Positions 31,687 through 41,948 of a stretch of DNA of 64,000 nucleotides are shown here, in pieces. The stretch is taken from contig SMSO01000034.1 in the NCBI GenBank assembly GCA_004764695.1, positions 1,009,501 to 1,073,500 on the forward strand, given 5' to 3'. Within the stretch, counting starts at the first letter, position 1; every line of letters starts with the position of its first letter. This DNA is from Schizochytrium sp. TIO01 (taxonomy: Eukaryota > Sar > Bigyra > Thraustochytrida > Thraustochytriidae). The notes beneath the pieces are model-generated. The model searched no databases and had not been told where the DNA came from. It saw only the letters and a program-made list of their open reading frames with translations. The translations under genes were made by a program, and so were the position numbers.

Positions 31687-34600
31687 GGTTTATACTTGCT
31701 CCGCTCACTACTGCAAAGTGTCCTTACTTTATTTTTCTCAGTATGAAGTCCTTTCTCAGCTTTCTTGGAATTCTCTAAACTATTGAGTTGCAGTTCTGCA
31801 TTTGCTTGGTACTGGGCATCGTCAAGAGTCCTAGAGATAGATGAGAGAACAAAATAACAAAATATTCTGACCTTGTTAGGAAGAATTAAAAATATGTTGC
31901 GTTTGTTGGTGAATGTTTTTATTAGTTGATCCGGCAAATTATACCTCTATTAGTTAGCGAAAGATTTTATCCTTCTAACCTTAGCGCATTCCTATTACAT
32001 GATTTCGAAAGAAAAGTCGAATTATTCTGACACTAGCATCCTGTCTATGCACCGCTCTCAGGCAAAGAGGATGCAGCACTGAATCACGAGTAAGTGATCA
32101 TCGTGTCGCTCCATAGAAAATGTTCTTGTTTTTTTCTATTTAAAGTTTTACACGCGTCATATGAATAATCTGTCTGCTGTATTGCATAACTGCGTTTTCT
32201 TCCAGAGTCGTGCTCATGAAAACCATTGACAAACTTCAAAGGGAGTATAATGCACAATTACACGAGAAGGTTCGTAGGAAATTACGAAAGAACTGTATTT
32301 GAAAAGTTGGGCGTGCGCATTTCTCAAATCCTTCCAACTAAGTTGGCCATAAATTTGAGGAGAGAGTGAGCTTAATTTCATGTAACCGTATTCACATTCA
32401 ACCCACTTCCTACGTACCCTCTGGAAAGCGAATCATTGATTGCAAACCTCCCATTAAATTTGTTCTCTTTCTCTCAAGATTGTCTGTGTCTTTTAATTAA
32501 TTAATACAACTATGGATAACTTGATAGTCATATTCTGATCTTTAAAAGGTGTTCATATGATACGACTATTCTAAGCCCGTGATTTTTTGCTAAAAATGTC
32601 TCAAGAACGAACAGAAAACAGATGATCATATCTTTCCGATGACAAACACAACAATGATCGGTATTGGTGGACCGCACTAAACAAACCACCAGCAACAAGC
32701 AAATAATATTATAAATTTATACATTTGTTGCGAAATTCTCTTTTAGACTACCCATGCAGCTGCTACTATGCTACCAAGCTACCGATTGTTATTAATAAAA
32801 TAGTACTAGTATGCTGGAATTGAAGGGTGCAATGATGTCAAGAATGCTACCTAATGCATATAATTGGAAGTAGTTCTCTCCCGCTTTTAGGAACCATTTG
32901 CAATGTTTTGCATATGGTAGTGCTCAGTCATGCTGGAATTTGACCAGCGGAGCTTGAAACGATTAGCTATTCAGGAGTTGCACTCCCAGTACTACACAGG
33001 TTCTGGTCATCAGATGAATATGTTTGGTTAGACTTGGAGGCTTTTCCTTCCTCTGGTTCAAATGAACAAGGATTATTTTGACATCAAGACCATAGTCTAG
33101 CTTTGCGTGCACCGCCGCAGGCTGTACTTAGACGTAGCTTGCACCTACCTACGTATGGGTCTGTCAAACAACAGTGGCCGACAGTGTATCAAGACGGAAG
33201 ATATTTCAGATATTTCAGATATTTCAGAGTGAGTCAAATTCAGTAGATGCACTCGATCTATTTAGACGAAATCTACTTATAATGTTTACCTTCGAACTAC
33301 AGTCGCTATCGCTTGAAAGGATGCACATTCTTACAGCACGAAAAGTCAGCACGCTGTTTCCTTTTCACTCTTTCGATCTTTCACTCGTTCATTCTTGGCA
33401 CTTTGCGTTAAACATTTACATAGAGTGACTACAAATCGATGGTGTGCACCTTAATTTTTTGGTCCAGCAGATTCCAGCATAAGTCGTGAATGTTGCCCCA
33501 TTCAGAGAGAAAGATTGGGGTTGCCCTAGCGAGAGTGATTAGTAGTAGTACCTACGAGGGGATATCAATGAATCATACCTTCTTACTTGAGTTTGTACCA
33601 AAAGGATTATCCGGAGTAGTTTATCGCTAGTGAAGATGACTTTCCTTATTACATATTGCCTGGATATCATAGTTCCTTGAGTGTAAACGAAGCTATGAAG
33701 CGCTAATGCTTAGGACGAGAATGAATACAGGAAGAATTTACTTATTGAGAACTGGCGCAGGTGGCTAATCGTCACCAGGTCAGCAGCTGGTAAATTGAGA
33801 AGAACTAACCTTGCAGTTTCCAGCAAAACTGGAATGTTGTGACTTCTTCATTTGTTGAGATACCTTTCACGCGCTGACTTTGGAACTTTGAATAAGTTAC
33901 ATATAGAAATCCTAGAAAGTGCCGCCAATCCCAATTATCAACTACTCTAATCAACCCTTTGACTTGGGAAAACCCTGAAGTCATGATAACCACTCACCAT
34001 AGCTGAAGGCCTGTCCATGGAATCTAGGAAACAACAATACGTTTAAGTCGTACAACAGAAGCAAAATTGTTCCTGACGATTCTATATCGGAGACTATCTG
34101 GCATATTCTTGTAACATTTCCAGTGTCAAGTTAAGAGAATTAATCTGATTCATAGCTTTTGAATCGAAAAGTGTTACCTTAGTGAGAAATGTACAAATGT
34201 CATACTGTTCGGTTCCCTTCCGAGAAGCAGGCTATTAGCGTGTGTGTCAACTAGGACAAAATACTCTGTGCATGTCCTCTACAGTTTATTAGTTTGTTAT
34301 CACCGAATGTAAAATACTCATAATTCTGGGAGACACTCTCCGTCGTGCGGAGGCGCGGGACTCCGCAGCGATCAGCAAGGTATAACTAATTAGGGCTCTG
34401 CGATCTACTTGAAATAGTAAACACCAGAGCTGACGGAATTCGTCAAAAAAAGGTTAAAAAACAGAATTTTAGCATCACTTTTATCAGACAATCTATGTCA
34501 GGGTAGCAGTAGCGTCACCGTTGCTACGAGGGAAACGGAGTTCCGTATAACTTTTAAAAGAAGTTGGACAGAATGGGCATGGAAGCTTTGCTTTTACTAA

Positions 34601-34762
34601 AAGCTGAAGCAGAGAAAGATGTTTTGTATACCCTCTAATTTGTGAGGGTGTAGTATGGGTGGGTGGAAAACCTAGTAAAACAGATTGGTGGCATGAGACA
34701 ATTAAAAGGCGGGTTGTGAGACTACCTTCGCGCTATTTATAATGTGAGCTATTCGAGACTGG
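31687..34762. other. Intergenic region P9-P10
   Basis: 3.1 kb of AT-rich sequence with no supported gene and no notable long repeat. A short run of three GATATTTCA copies lies near 33201-33228. Confidence 0.55.
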
Positions 34763-35974
34763 TCAACGAGCGAAAAGGTTAAAATAGCAAGAGAGGAGCA
34801 ACACTATAAATGAAAGCTTCCACAGAGGCCGATCAACACTCGAACTTGACGGAGATGATGGTGATGATGCGGTGGTTGAAGAATATTCAGTTCCGTTGTA
34901 AAAGCGAACAAAAGAACTGGTACCACAAATATTCTCAACATTAGTCTTAATCCACGACTCATAAACAGAAACTCGGGTGTATACATCAGGATATGTGGGT
35001 TCGGTATCCGCACATTCAACACCCCATGAAACTAGTCCAACGACAACCTCACTTGAGTTACGGGTTGCAATGAGTGGGCCACCTGAATCTCCACTGCACG
35101 ATCCTTTACCTGTGGACATAGCACACAGCTCAACATCCATATCGACAGAGATTCCGCCTTCGGTATAGATACTCTCGCATTCAGAGTCAGATATGAGTGC
35201 TAGATCTACCTCGTGTAGTTGATAATCTTTATCTGCCTCCGGGGTATAATCATCGTATGGTTCATTATACACAGTGTTACCATACCCGGTGACAATTACG
35301 CTTTCACCTGTTTCAAGTGTCATATTTTCACTTGCGAGGGTTGCTGGTGTTGTCGTCTTTAGGTTAGAGTCGGTGAAGGTGATGATTCCGATGTCGTTTG
35401 TGATTGATGAAGAATCATAGTCAGAATTGATGATTTTGCTCGAGTAACTGCTCAACATGTACAAATCAGTATCTGAATCTAGATCATTGAGATCATTCAA
35501 GTTAAAAAACGCATACGCTTTGTGAATAGAGTCTGCAAGGCAGTGTGCGGCTGAGAGGACAAAGTGGTAGCCATTAGCACTGCCAATATAATTTCCGCCA
35601 CAAAGAACCTCTTCATAGCTGTTTCCTCCACGGGGAATATACATAATAAGAGCTACAAACCAGGATCGCTCACTTGGATTCACTGTCACACCACCAATAA
35701 TTCTGGAGCTTACGATGTCTCGAGCTAAATCTGCAAGATCACTTGTATTGCGAGTTGGGAGGCTTGCATTCAAATCCATAACAAGGCCGATATCATCGTT
35801 TGCCATCCTTCGGCGGCCATCTGCGTCACCATCACTATTGTCCAAGTATACCATCCTGGTTTGAGGAGCGCGGGTAGAAATACCCTTGGCGTCTGCAGTC
35901 TGGATTTCTAACGCCAAGCATAATAGCAAAGAGAATGCAGCTACTATAGCACGTTTCATTGTGGGGATCATCAT
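34763..35974 (-). CDS. P10: secreted S1-family serine protease
   Basis: Chymotrypsin-fold protease, 403 aa, ATG start (Met6 is an alternative start of the signal peptide). Propeptide to LARDIVSS; activation R91|IIGG. Triad His144 (SAAHC), Asp194, Ser297; pocket Gly189 (KGSCSGDSGG) and Asp330 at 226. It combines features of two siblings: most of the domain resembles P2 (GSANGYHFV, KAYAFF, DLNDL, CGTSSF), but it carries the DDYTP loop insertion (about 241-245) found in P3 and P4. The SSFVRFYN box (353-360) is followed by a short Ser/Pro stretch and a hydrophobic tail ending in FAR. Recombination or gene conversion within the array is a reasonable inference. Confidence 0.94.
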   Translation of the reverse strand: MMIPTMKRAIVAAFSLLLCLALEIQTADAKGISTRAPQTRMVYLDNSDGDADGRRRMANDDIGLVMDLNASLPTRNTSDLADLARDIVSSRIIGGVTVNPSERSWFVALIMYIPRGGNSYEEVLCGGNYIGSANGYHFVLSAAHCLADSIHKAYAFFNLNDLNDLDSDTDLYMLSSYSSKIINSDYDSSSITNDIGIITFTDSNLKTTTPATLASENMTLETGESVIVTGYGNTVYNEPYDDYTPEADKDYQLHEVDLALISDSECESIYTEGGISVDMDVELCAMSTGKGSCSGDSGGPLIATRNSSEVVVGLVSWGVECADTEPTYPDVYTRVSVYESWIKTNVENICGTSSFVRFYNGTEYSSTTASSPSSPSSSSVDRPLWKLSFIVLLLSCYFNLFAR

Positions 35975-36315
35975 TTCTATGAATATTAATAAACAGTGGG
36001 GCGCTGCGCTCCGTTTCCTTGTAGCTTCACCAATTTCCTTGGTGCTTTTGATGTATACAGCTGTTCTGCTGCCAGGTCTCTGTTTTAGCTCGGTTCTCCA
36101 CGAGCCGTTGGTGTAACTCTTTACAGCTTACGTTGCAAGACAGATTTCATACGTGGACGTCTCTACACGAGTGTCAGCTTTGCACACAGTCTTTGGGGTC
36201 ACAGCGGACAATAACCAACTCTGCCTTTCGGTCACACACAGATGGTCAAACTTAGCAGTGCGAGAGCGTGAATATGACGCAGAACCAGCTGTCTAGCCGA
36301 GCCGTCAGCCAGAGA

Positions 36316-36350
36316 AGAGCAGAGCAGAGCAGAGCAGAGCAGAGCAGAGC
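36316..36350. repeat. (AGAGC)7 pentanucleotide repeat
   Basis: Seven perfect copies of AGAGC. Confidence 0.95.
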
Positions 36351-38058
36351 AAAGCCGGAGCAGAGGGTATGTCGAAAGGAGCAATGTGCAAGCCGCAGTA
36401 AGTACTGGTACGTTCTCCTTCTGCTTTTCCCTTGACGAAGGCCGCCAACGAGACGACACCGACGGCTGGCGAGCAAACCGGTCCTGCAGCTGGCACGGTG
36501 TTTGCAAGTGAGGGTTTTGGACGCCGGGCGACCAGGAATCGAAGGCGATCGACCGATCCCCGATCGATCTCGATGGCCGATCTCAGCACAACGACTCTGT
36601 TTCTAAGGGTTTGTTTTATTGGGCAGAAAGAGGTCAGCGAGCAGGAAGCGGCGTTCTTTTTTGCTCTTTCCTTCTCACAAAAAGAGAGACGATAAATAGA
36701 TAAATAAAAACAAAGAAAGAATATGCTGCCTCAAGAGGAGGTAGCTACTACTAACACTACTTCTGTTTGCAGATTGTTGTTGCCATGAAAGAGATTGGCT
36801 GAAAGAAAACCATTGAGATGAGTTTCTTCAATCTGTACTGCCTGGCAAGAAAGCCTTCTTGAGCCGAGGGCTGTGCGATGCAATGGCAGGCCGCTTATGG
36901 TTTGCAAAGGGAAGTGGGGGAAAAGATGGTCCTCTTGTGATTAATTAGCTAGTTTGTGGCGCCAGAGCAACTGAGTGTTCCTCGATGTGTTGTGCAACAA
37001 TTCTGAAATGTTTACCAATACCTACAATTATTCAACTAACTTTGCAGGTGAAACTAAGAATGATAAAAACTATTGATTGCTTCTTCCTTCTGCCTTTCAT
37101 TGCTCTCGTCGAAGAGTTTCGTGGTTTCCATTGAGTGATGATTAATCGAGGGCAGTTCACAACGAATTCGTGGAAGGAGGCCTGGGTCTGAACGGTATTC
37201 GCAGCTCTGGTTTTGAAGAGGTTTATTGAATTACATTACACAGCAGGGATGTATCGCGCAGCGACTTTGACGGAACTTCCTCTCCTCTTCATTCAAGACG
37301 ATTAAGGAAATGGATTGATCAGCAAAAGCTAATGAATGAATAATACCTATTCGCGAGAACCGAGATATTCCTCTTTCACGCAAGGTTTCTTAGAGGTCAG
37401 CCTGGTCAACATTATGATGTCCTGCACCGTGATTTTGGCGCGGTGGGAACCTCGATCATAGCTGAACAGAGGCACCGTATAAATCTCAATGAGATGACAG
37501 GCCTTGAGAAACGCACACATTTTACTAAGTAGTGATGCTCCACTCAAATGATTATTCTCTTTTTCAATTAAAGCTTCATGAAAACATTTTAAAATTAATT
37601 AAAACGACAACCATGAAAAAAATATCTATATGAAACATAAACCCAGAGGAGAAGTAAATAGTTATGGAAACCGCTTGTGAAATGAAGTCAAACCCACGCA
37701 ACTGCCATGGAGATCACGCCTCTCCTCGCACACTCCATATTAAGAGCTCTCCAGACCAGCTTGCAACTGCTTTGCACGCAATATACGCATCGCTCTTAAA
37801 ATCTAACCGATTAATGGATTGCAACTGACCAGCAAATTTTTGCGAGAACTAAGTACTAAGAATGCGGTGGTCGATTGAATTCTCCAAGAAGCAGACGGCC
37901 TTAGACATATTTCTTTTCCCCTCAAGTTGAACTTGGAGCCGTCTAGAGCTGACTCGAGTATTATTGCCCAAGAAAGAATCTTAAGTAGCCTCTAGAGTCG
38001 AACCAGCTTATAAAAGACCTTAAAAGACAGGACCTGCAATCAGAAGTTGCGCTGCTTT

Positions 38059-38082
38059 TTCTTCTTCTTCTTCTTCTTCTTC
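38059..38082. repeat. (CTT)n trinucleotide repeat
   Basis: About eight CTT copies following a T run. Confidence 0.88.
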
Positions 38083-38318
38083 GTCTTTCAATAAAGAGTT
38101 CCGAATTGAAGAGAATGTCTGTTTAGAGCAAGATGTATTTAATAGAGCAAGATGAATTTAAAAGTAGATAGTTCCTGCCATCAACCCAAATAAATATTCT
38201 TTTGAGACATCTTTCAATTAAAACTTAAAAAGGGTATAAAGTTCAGGTTCTGCACGACCTCGAAGAATCGTCGTGAGAAGTTGGCGGTGACCATTTCCGA
38301 CTCACGCCACGCCACCAA

Positions 38319-38338
38319 GCGAGCGAGCGAGCGAGCGA
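38319..38338. repeat. (GCGA)5 repeat
   Basis: Five tandem GCGA copies. Confidence 0.88.
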
Positions 38339-38926
38339 GTGAATGAGCTGCTTCAAGTTGAGGTAGCAAGCTAGCCAGCTATAGCTCGGCCTGGCAACTA
38401 ACTCACTTCCTAGCTGTGTCTGGGCCAAGCAAGATTGATGGCAAAACCCACGTTCAAGGTTCAAGGTGAACCTGAAGCAGACTCGACTCTGAAGCAAGCA
38501 AACGATAGCAAGCAATTCCAAAACGCCACCGTGTAAAACGTCGGCGGCCTTCCAGAGCTACTGCCCCTCGTTGTGGGAATCTCGCTGGTCGGAGGCAGTG
38601 GAAATGGAGTTCGTCGCGGCCTTCGTTAAAGTCTGATCGGCCAGACATCGTAGAGACCGGCCTTTACAATGGCCAATTTGACGTCATTCAATAGCGACGG
38701 CCTCGTGTCGCGGGAAGCCACCCATCTCGAGATCGACGCCGCCAAATCGAGAGATCGGATGGTGAAGCTTTCGACCTTGTCCTGGGCCCACTCGTTCAGG
38801 TCAGCTTGACGGCATTCACAAGCGACATGAACGATGCGGCAAGTCTCATGGAGTACTGGTACACATCTCGAACTTGGACAAGCACGGCATTGCATTCGCT
38901 CCAAGAGCGTAAGTGATTCGCAAACC

Positions 38927-38927
<1 letters not shown>

Positions 38928-38969
<42 letters not shown>
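38928..38969. repeat. (TGC)14 perfect trinucleotide repeat
   Basis: 42 bp of uninterrupted TGC (GCA on the other strand). On the minus strand it lies in an open frame as a poly-Ser run, so it could be coding if the surrounding frame is a real exon. Confidence 0.95.
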
Positions 38970-38972
<3 letters not shown>

Positions 38973-40799
38973 TGATTGAGGTTTCTGACCTCAATCATCA
39001 TGAGATTGACAACGGGGCCAATGCCGACGGCTCAGTGAGGATTCAGCTGCCTGACCGCCTCGAGACTTGTAGGCCGTGCTCCGTGAAGACAGCGTGCTTG
39101 GCGATCCAAAGCAAAGGCGCTTGTGGTCTCTGTTTTCGCCATGGGCGGCAACGGTGAACGGTGACTTCGATTGCCTTAGCACAGATCACATTGGCGGTGG
39201 AGATCCTGAGAAGTTCACCGAGTGAAGCGAAGGTCTGCTCTGGCAGTTGGCAGCTCGAGCCGTCGAAGTCGGCATTCGAGAGTGAGCGTACGACCGGTCG
39301 TAGGATTGTGGCTTCAGCTTCGAGCTGCTCAGGATGCCGTGGACGAACTGCCAGGTAGATGGATATCGATACGCGTGTCGCACGGGTGTTACGGTCGAGT
39401 GTTTGTTTGCGATGTCACTCACATTCGCTGCCAAATTTGTTGTGTCCGCCTGACACAAAGGTGAGGAATTCCAAACAATTCCAGGACGATCACCGCCCAC
39501 TTCAACTATAGACAAAATACACAAACAAGACGGGGCACCAAAGCGGAAGGTCTCAAGCTTGCAGGTATTGCATAGTTGCTTAATTGCCTGAGGGCTTGAT
39601 TGATTGCAAGCTTGTTGCTCCTCTGAGATGCAGGAAAGATGGCAGGCTATGGCAGAAGGTGGAAGACCTACAAATATGACAGTATTCATTTATGGATCGT
39701 ACAAACATTGAATCACTGTTCTTTTTATTCTTCGAGGCGCCTCTCCTACTACTTAAGGTTTACATAAAATGAAAGCTATTTTAAAATATTTATCGGGTCG
39801 GCCTATACCCATATATGTAAAGTAACCTGCTAATGCTTCTTATGGCTGCGATCATTTTCTGATTGTTTACACCAATTTTTTTTCTTCTTGGGTAGTAATT
39901 TGGTTATAATTCAGATCTGTTCTTCCTTGGTTTATTTTAAGATTTAAAATTTACCGAAAGTTAATTTTTTCCTCTTTTTTTTTAATAATGGTATTTGCAA
40001 AAATGTTTTTTGTTTAAATTGAAAGGAAAGGTGTGCTGCGGATTCCCAGGTGACGATGCCAACGTGGGGTGAGTGCCAAGGAATCCAACACTATGTTTAG
40101 GGAAAAATTGGCGACACAAGTGCGAGAATATAATATCACATAAGCTTATATATTGAACTTTGTAAAAGAATGAATAGACAAATCAAAGATCTTTGTGCAA
40201 AATAAAGTTCTTCAGAATATGACTTGACTTGTCGAAGAACCATTTATTAGGAATGCTAGATTGTGTCACACTGTCACACCACGCAAAGCAAACAAATAGT
40301 AGTTATGAAATCACCCAGTTCTAAAAATTAGGAGCTAATTAACAGTTCTTTTGCAGAATGTCTCGACACTTGCTCTCGCGATGTCCAATAACAGAGCCCA
40401 AGAAAAGCAGTCGGGTTTCGCCTAATTTAATGCGCCGTTTGATGGTGTTTGATATTGTATGCAGTCAAAATTGCTCTCTCTCTATCAGGTTACAAGTCCT
40501 TTTCTTTTTTTTTTGAATAATGTGAAATATCATGATCTACTTGAAGAAGGTCATGAAGACCTTCGTAAGCTTAAAGCGCTTGAAATGGAGGATACAAAGA
40601 AAACTAAAACTATGTTTTTTTAGAGTCACACTACAACTTTGTTGTAGTAAACAGACATTCCCGCGCACCGTTTGCAATGACAAACTGGTGTTTACAGCAG
40701 CCAATATCTAATATGCTAATTTTGACTGGGTGTGCTGATGGAATGACATGCGCTAATCAGGTTAAATGTAATGCCTCTTTTTTACAAGGAAAGGCTTGT

Positions 40800-41948
40800 T
40801 CAGTACATGGAAAATAGAAGAGTAACCATCAGGGCCATGCAGGACACCATCAAGCTCTGAGCAGAGGAGGTTGGCGAGTTGGTAGGGTTCATTGTGGGCG
40901 AAGACGTAGAGTTGATGGTTTCGGAACGGTGAGAAGACGGTCCACCACCAAAACCAGGGAAGCCTCCACTGCCAGGACCAAAGCTGTTGGCCGTTGTCGG
41001 TGCCTTAGTGGGTGACGGTGTCGGCGCAGTAGGTGCTGCAGTAGGCACAAAGGTGCTGTTTGAGTACGGCGAGTCGTAGAAACGAAGTCCAGAGGTATCT
41101 CCGTTAGGGGATGTGGAGTTCACCGTAGCACGAATCCAGGACTCGTATGTTGAAAGACGAGTGTAGACACCAGGGTAACCAGGGTAGGCACAGCCATATC
41201 CAAAGGCCACCAGACCCACCTCGACCTCTTCAGCACCCTCATAAGGATGCACGGTAAGAGGACCACCCGAGTCGCCCTGGCAAGAGTCGCGACCAGGGGC
41301 TGCAGCGCAAATGTGTTCCGATGGAATGATGGTGAACATACTTGCGTAGTCGTTGCCACAAACGGTCTCGTTGACAATGTCAAGAGTGGTCTGGCGGAGC
41401 TCGTAATCTGTGCTGCCTCCAGAAGAAGTAGTTCCGTAGCCGCTGACTGTGGCATTCTCACCTGGGTAGACAGTCATGTACTCTCCAGCGAGAAGCGCAG
41501 AGGTCGGGAGGTCAACGTTGGCATCCTTAAAGATCACAAGTGCCAAGTCATTGTCCGTGGAGCCATCTTCGTTCTCAACAAAGTCAGGGTGCACAACAAT
41601 GCCAACGGCATCAACAAGGTTGAAGGAGTCAGAGTCATACTCCTCAAGGTCGTCGCGCAGGAACATGGCCACTGGCTGGAGCTCGCCAGACGGAATGCAG
41701 TGACCTGCTGTGAGCATGTAATGGTATCCATCGGAGCTGCCGATGTAAGAGCTACCGCAAAGGTACTCCTCGTTGGTGGTGTAATCCACAATAATCATGG
41801 CAGCCATCCACTCACGAATTTTGGGGCTGATCACAACACCTCCAACGATCCTGGTGGAGGCTGTTACACTAGCTGCTTCAGCTTGGAGCGGCGTCAAGAC
41901 CGCTGCACAGGCAAGCGCAAGAACCATCTTCATAGCCCTCATCATCAT
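40800..41948 (-). CDS. P11: canonical-pocket trypsin-like serine protease
   Basis: S1 protease, 382 aa from the ATG at 41948. The frame continues upstream to an ATG at 42131 and a TTG at 42134, but only the MMMRAMKMVLALACAAV start gives a signal peptide. The propeptide is very short: activation R33|IVGG lies about 10 residues after the signal peptide. Triad His83 (TAGHC), Asp134 (DNDL), Ser227 (QGDSGGP). Uniquely in the array the pocket is Asp221 at position 189 (RDSCQGDSGG) and Gly260 at 226 (YPGVYTRL), so cleavage after Arg/Lys is expected. Ser214-Trp215 are replaced by Ala-Phe (VAFGYGC). The degenerate box SGLRFYD is at 286-292; a Thr/Pro and Gly/Phe-rich stalk and a hydrophobic C-terminus follow. 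It could activate the other R/K|IxGG zymogens (inference). Confidence 0.92.
   Translation of the reverse strand: MMMRAMKMVLALACAAVLTPLQAEAASVTASTRIVGGVVISPKIREWMAAMIIVDYTTNEEYLCGSSYIGSSDGYHYMLTAGHCIPSGELQPVAMFLRDDLEEYDSDSFNLVDAVGIVVHPDFVENEDGSTDNDLALVIFKDANVDLPTSALLAGEYMTVYPGENATVSGYGTTSSGGSTDYELRQTTLDIVNETVCGNDYASMFTIIPSEHICAAAPGRDSCQGDSGGPLTVHPYEGAEEVEVGLVAFGYGCAYPGYPGVYTRLSTYESWIRATVNSTSPNGDTSGLRFYDSPYSNSTFVPTAAPTAPTPSPTKAPTTANSFGPGSGGFPGFGGGPSSHRSETINSTSSPTMNPTNSPTSSAQSLMVSCMALMVTLLFSMY

Larger units (their letters stand above)
35975..40799. other. Longest intergenic region of the array (P10-P11), with several microsatellites
   Basis: 4.8 kb with no firmly supported gene. GC-richer islands (about 36.2-36.7 kb and 38.2-39.5 kb) contain overlapping open frames. 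One minus-strand frame at about 38626-38930, downstream of the TGC repeat, reads like protein (it includes ESFTIRSLDLAASISRW) but has no domain I recognise. It could be an exon of an uncharacterised gene or a relic. Confidence 0.5.

Noticed and set aside
37996-38050. GTCGAACCA-like sequence suggesting a tRNA T-arm
   Set aside because: No matching acceptor, D-arm or anticodon stem could be found around it.
38626-38994. Minus-strand frame with poly-Ser run from the TGC repeat
   Set aside because: Starts with TTG and has no recognised domain. The part after the repeat reads protein-like, so it is noted in the gap description but not called.
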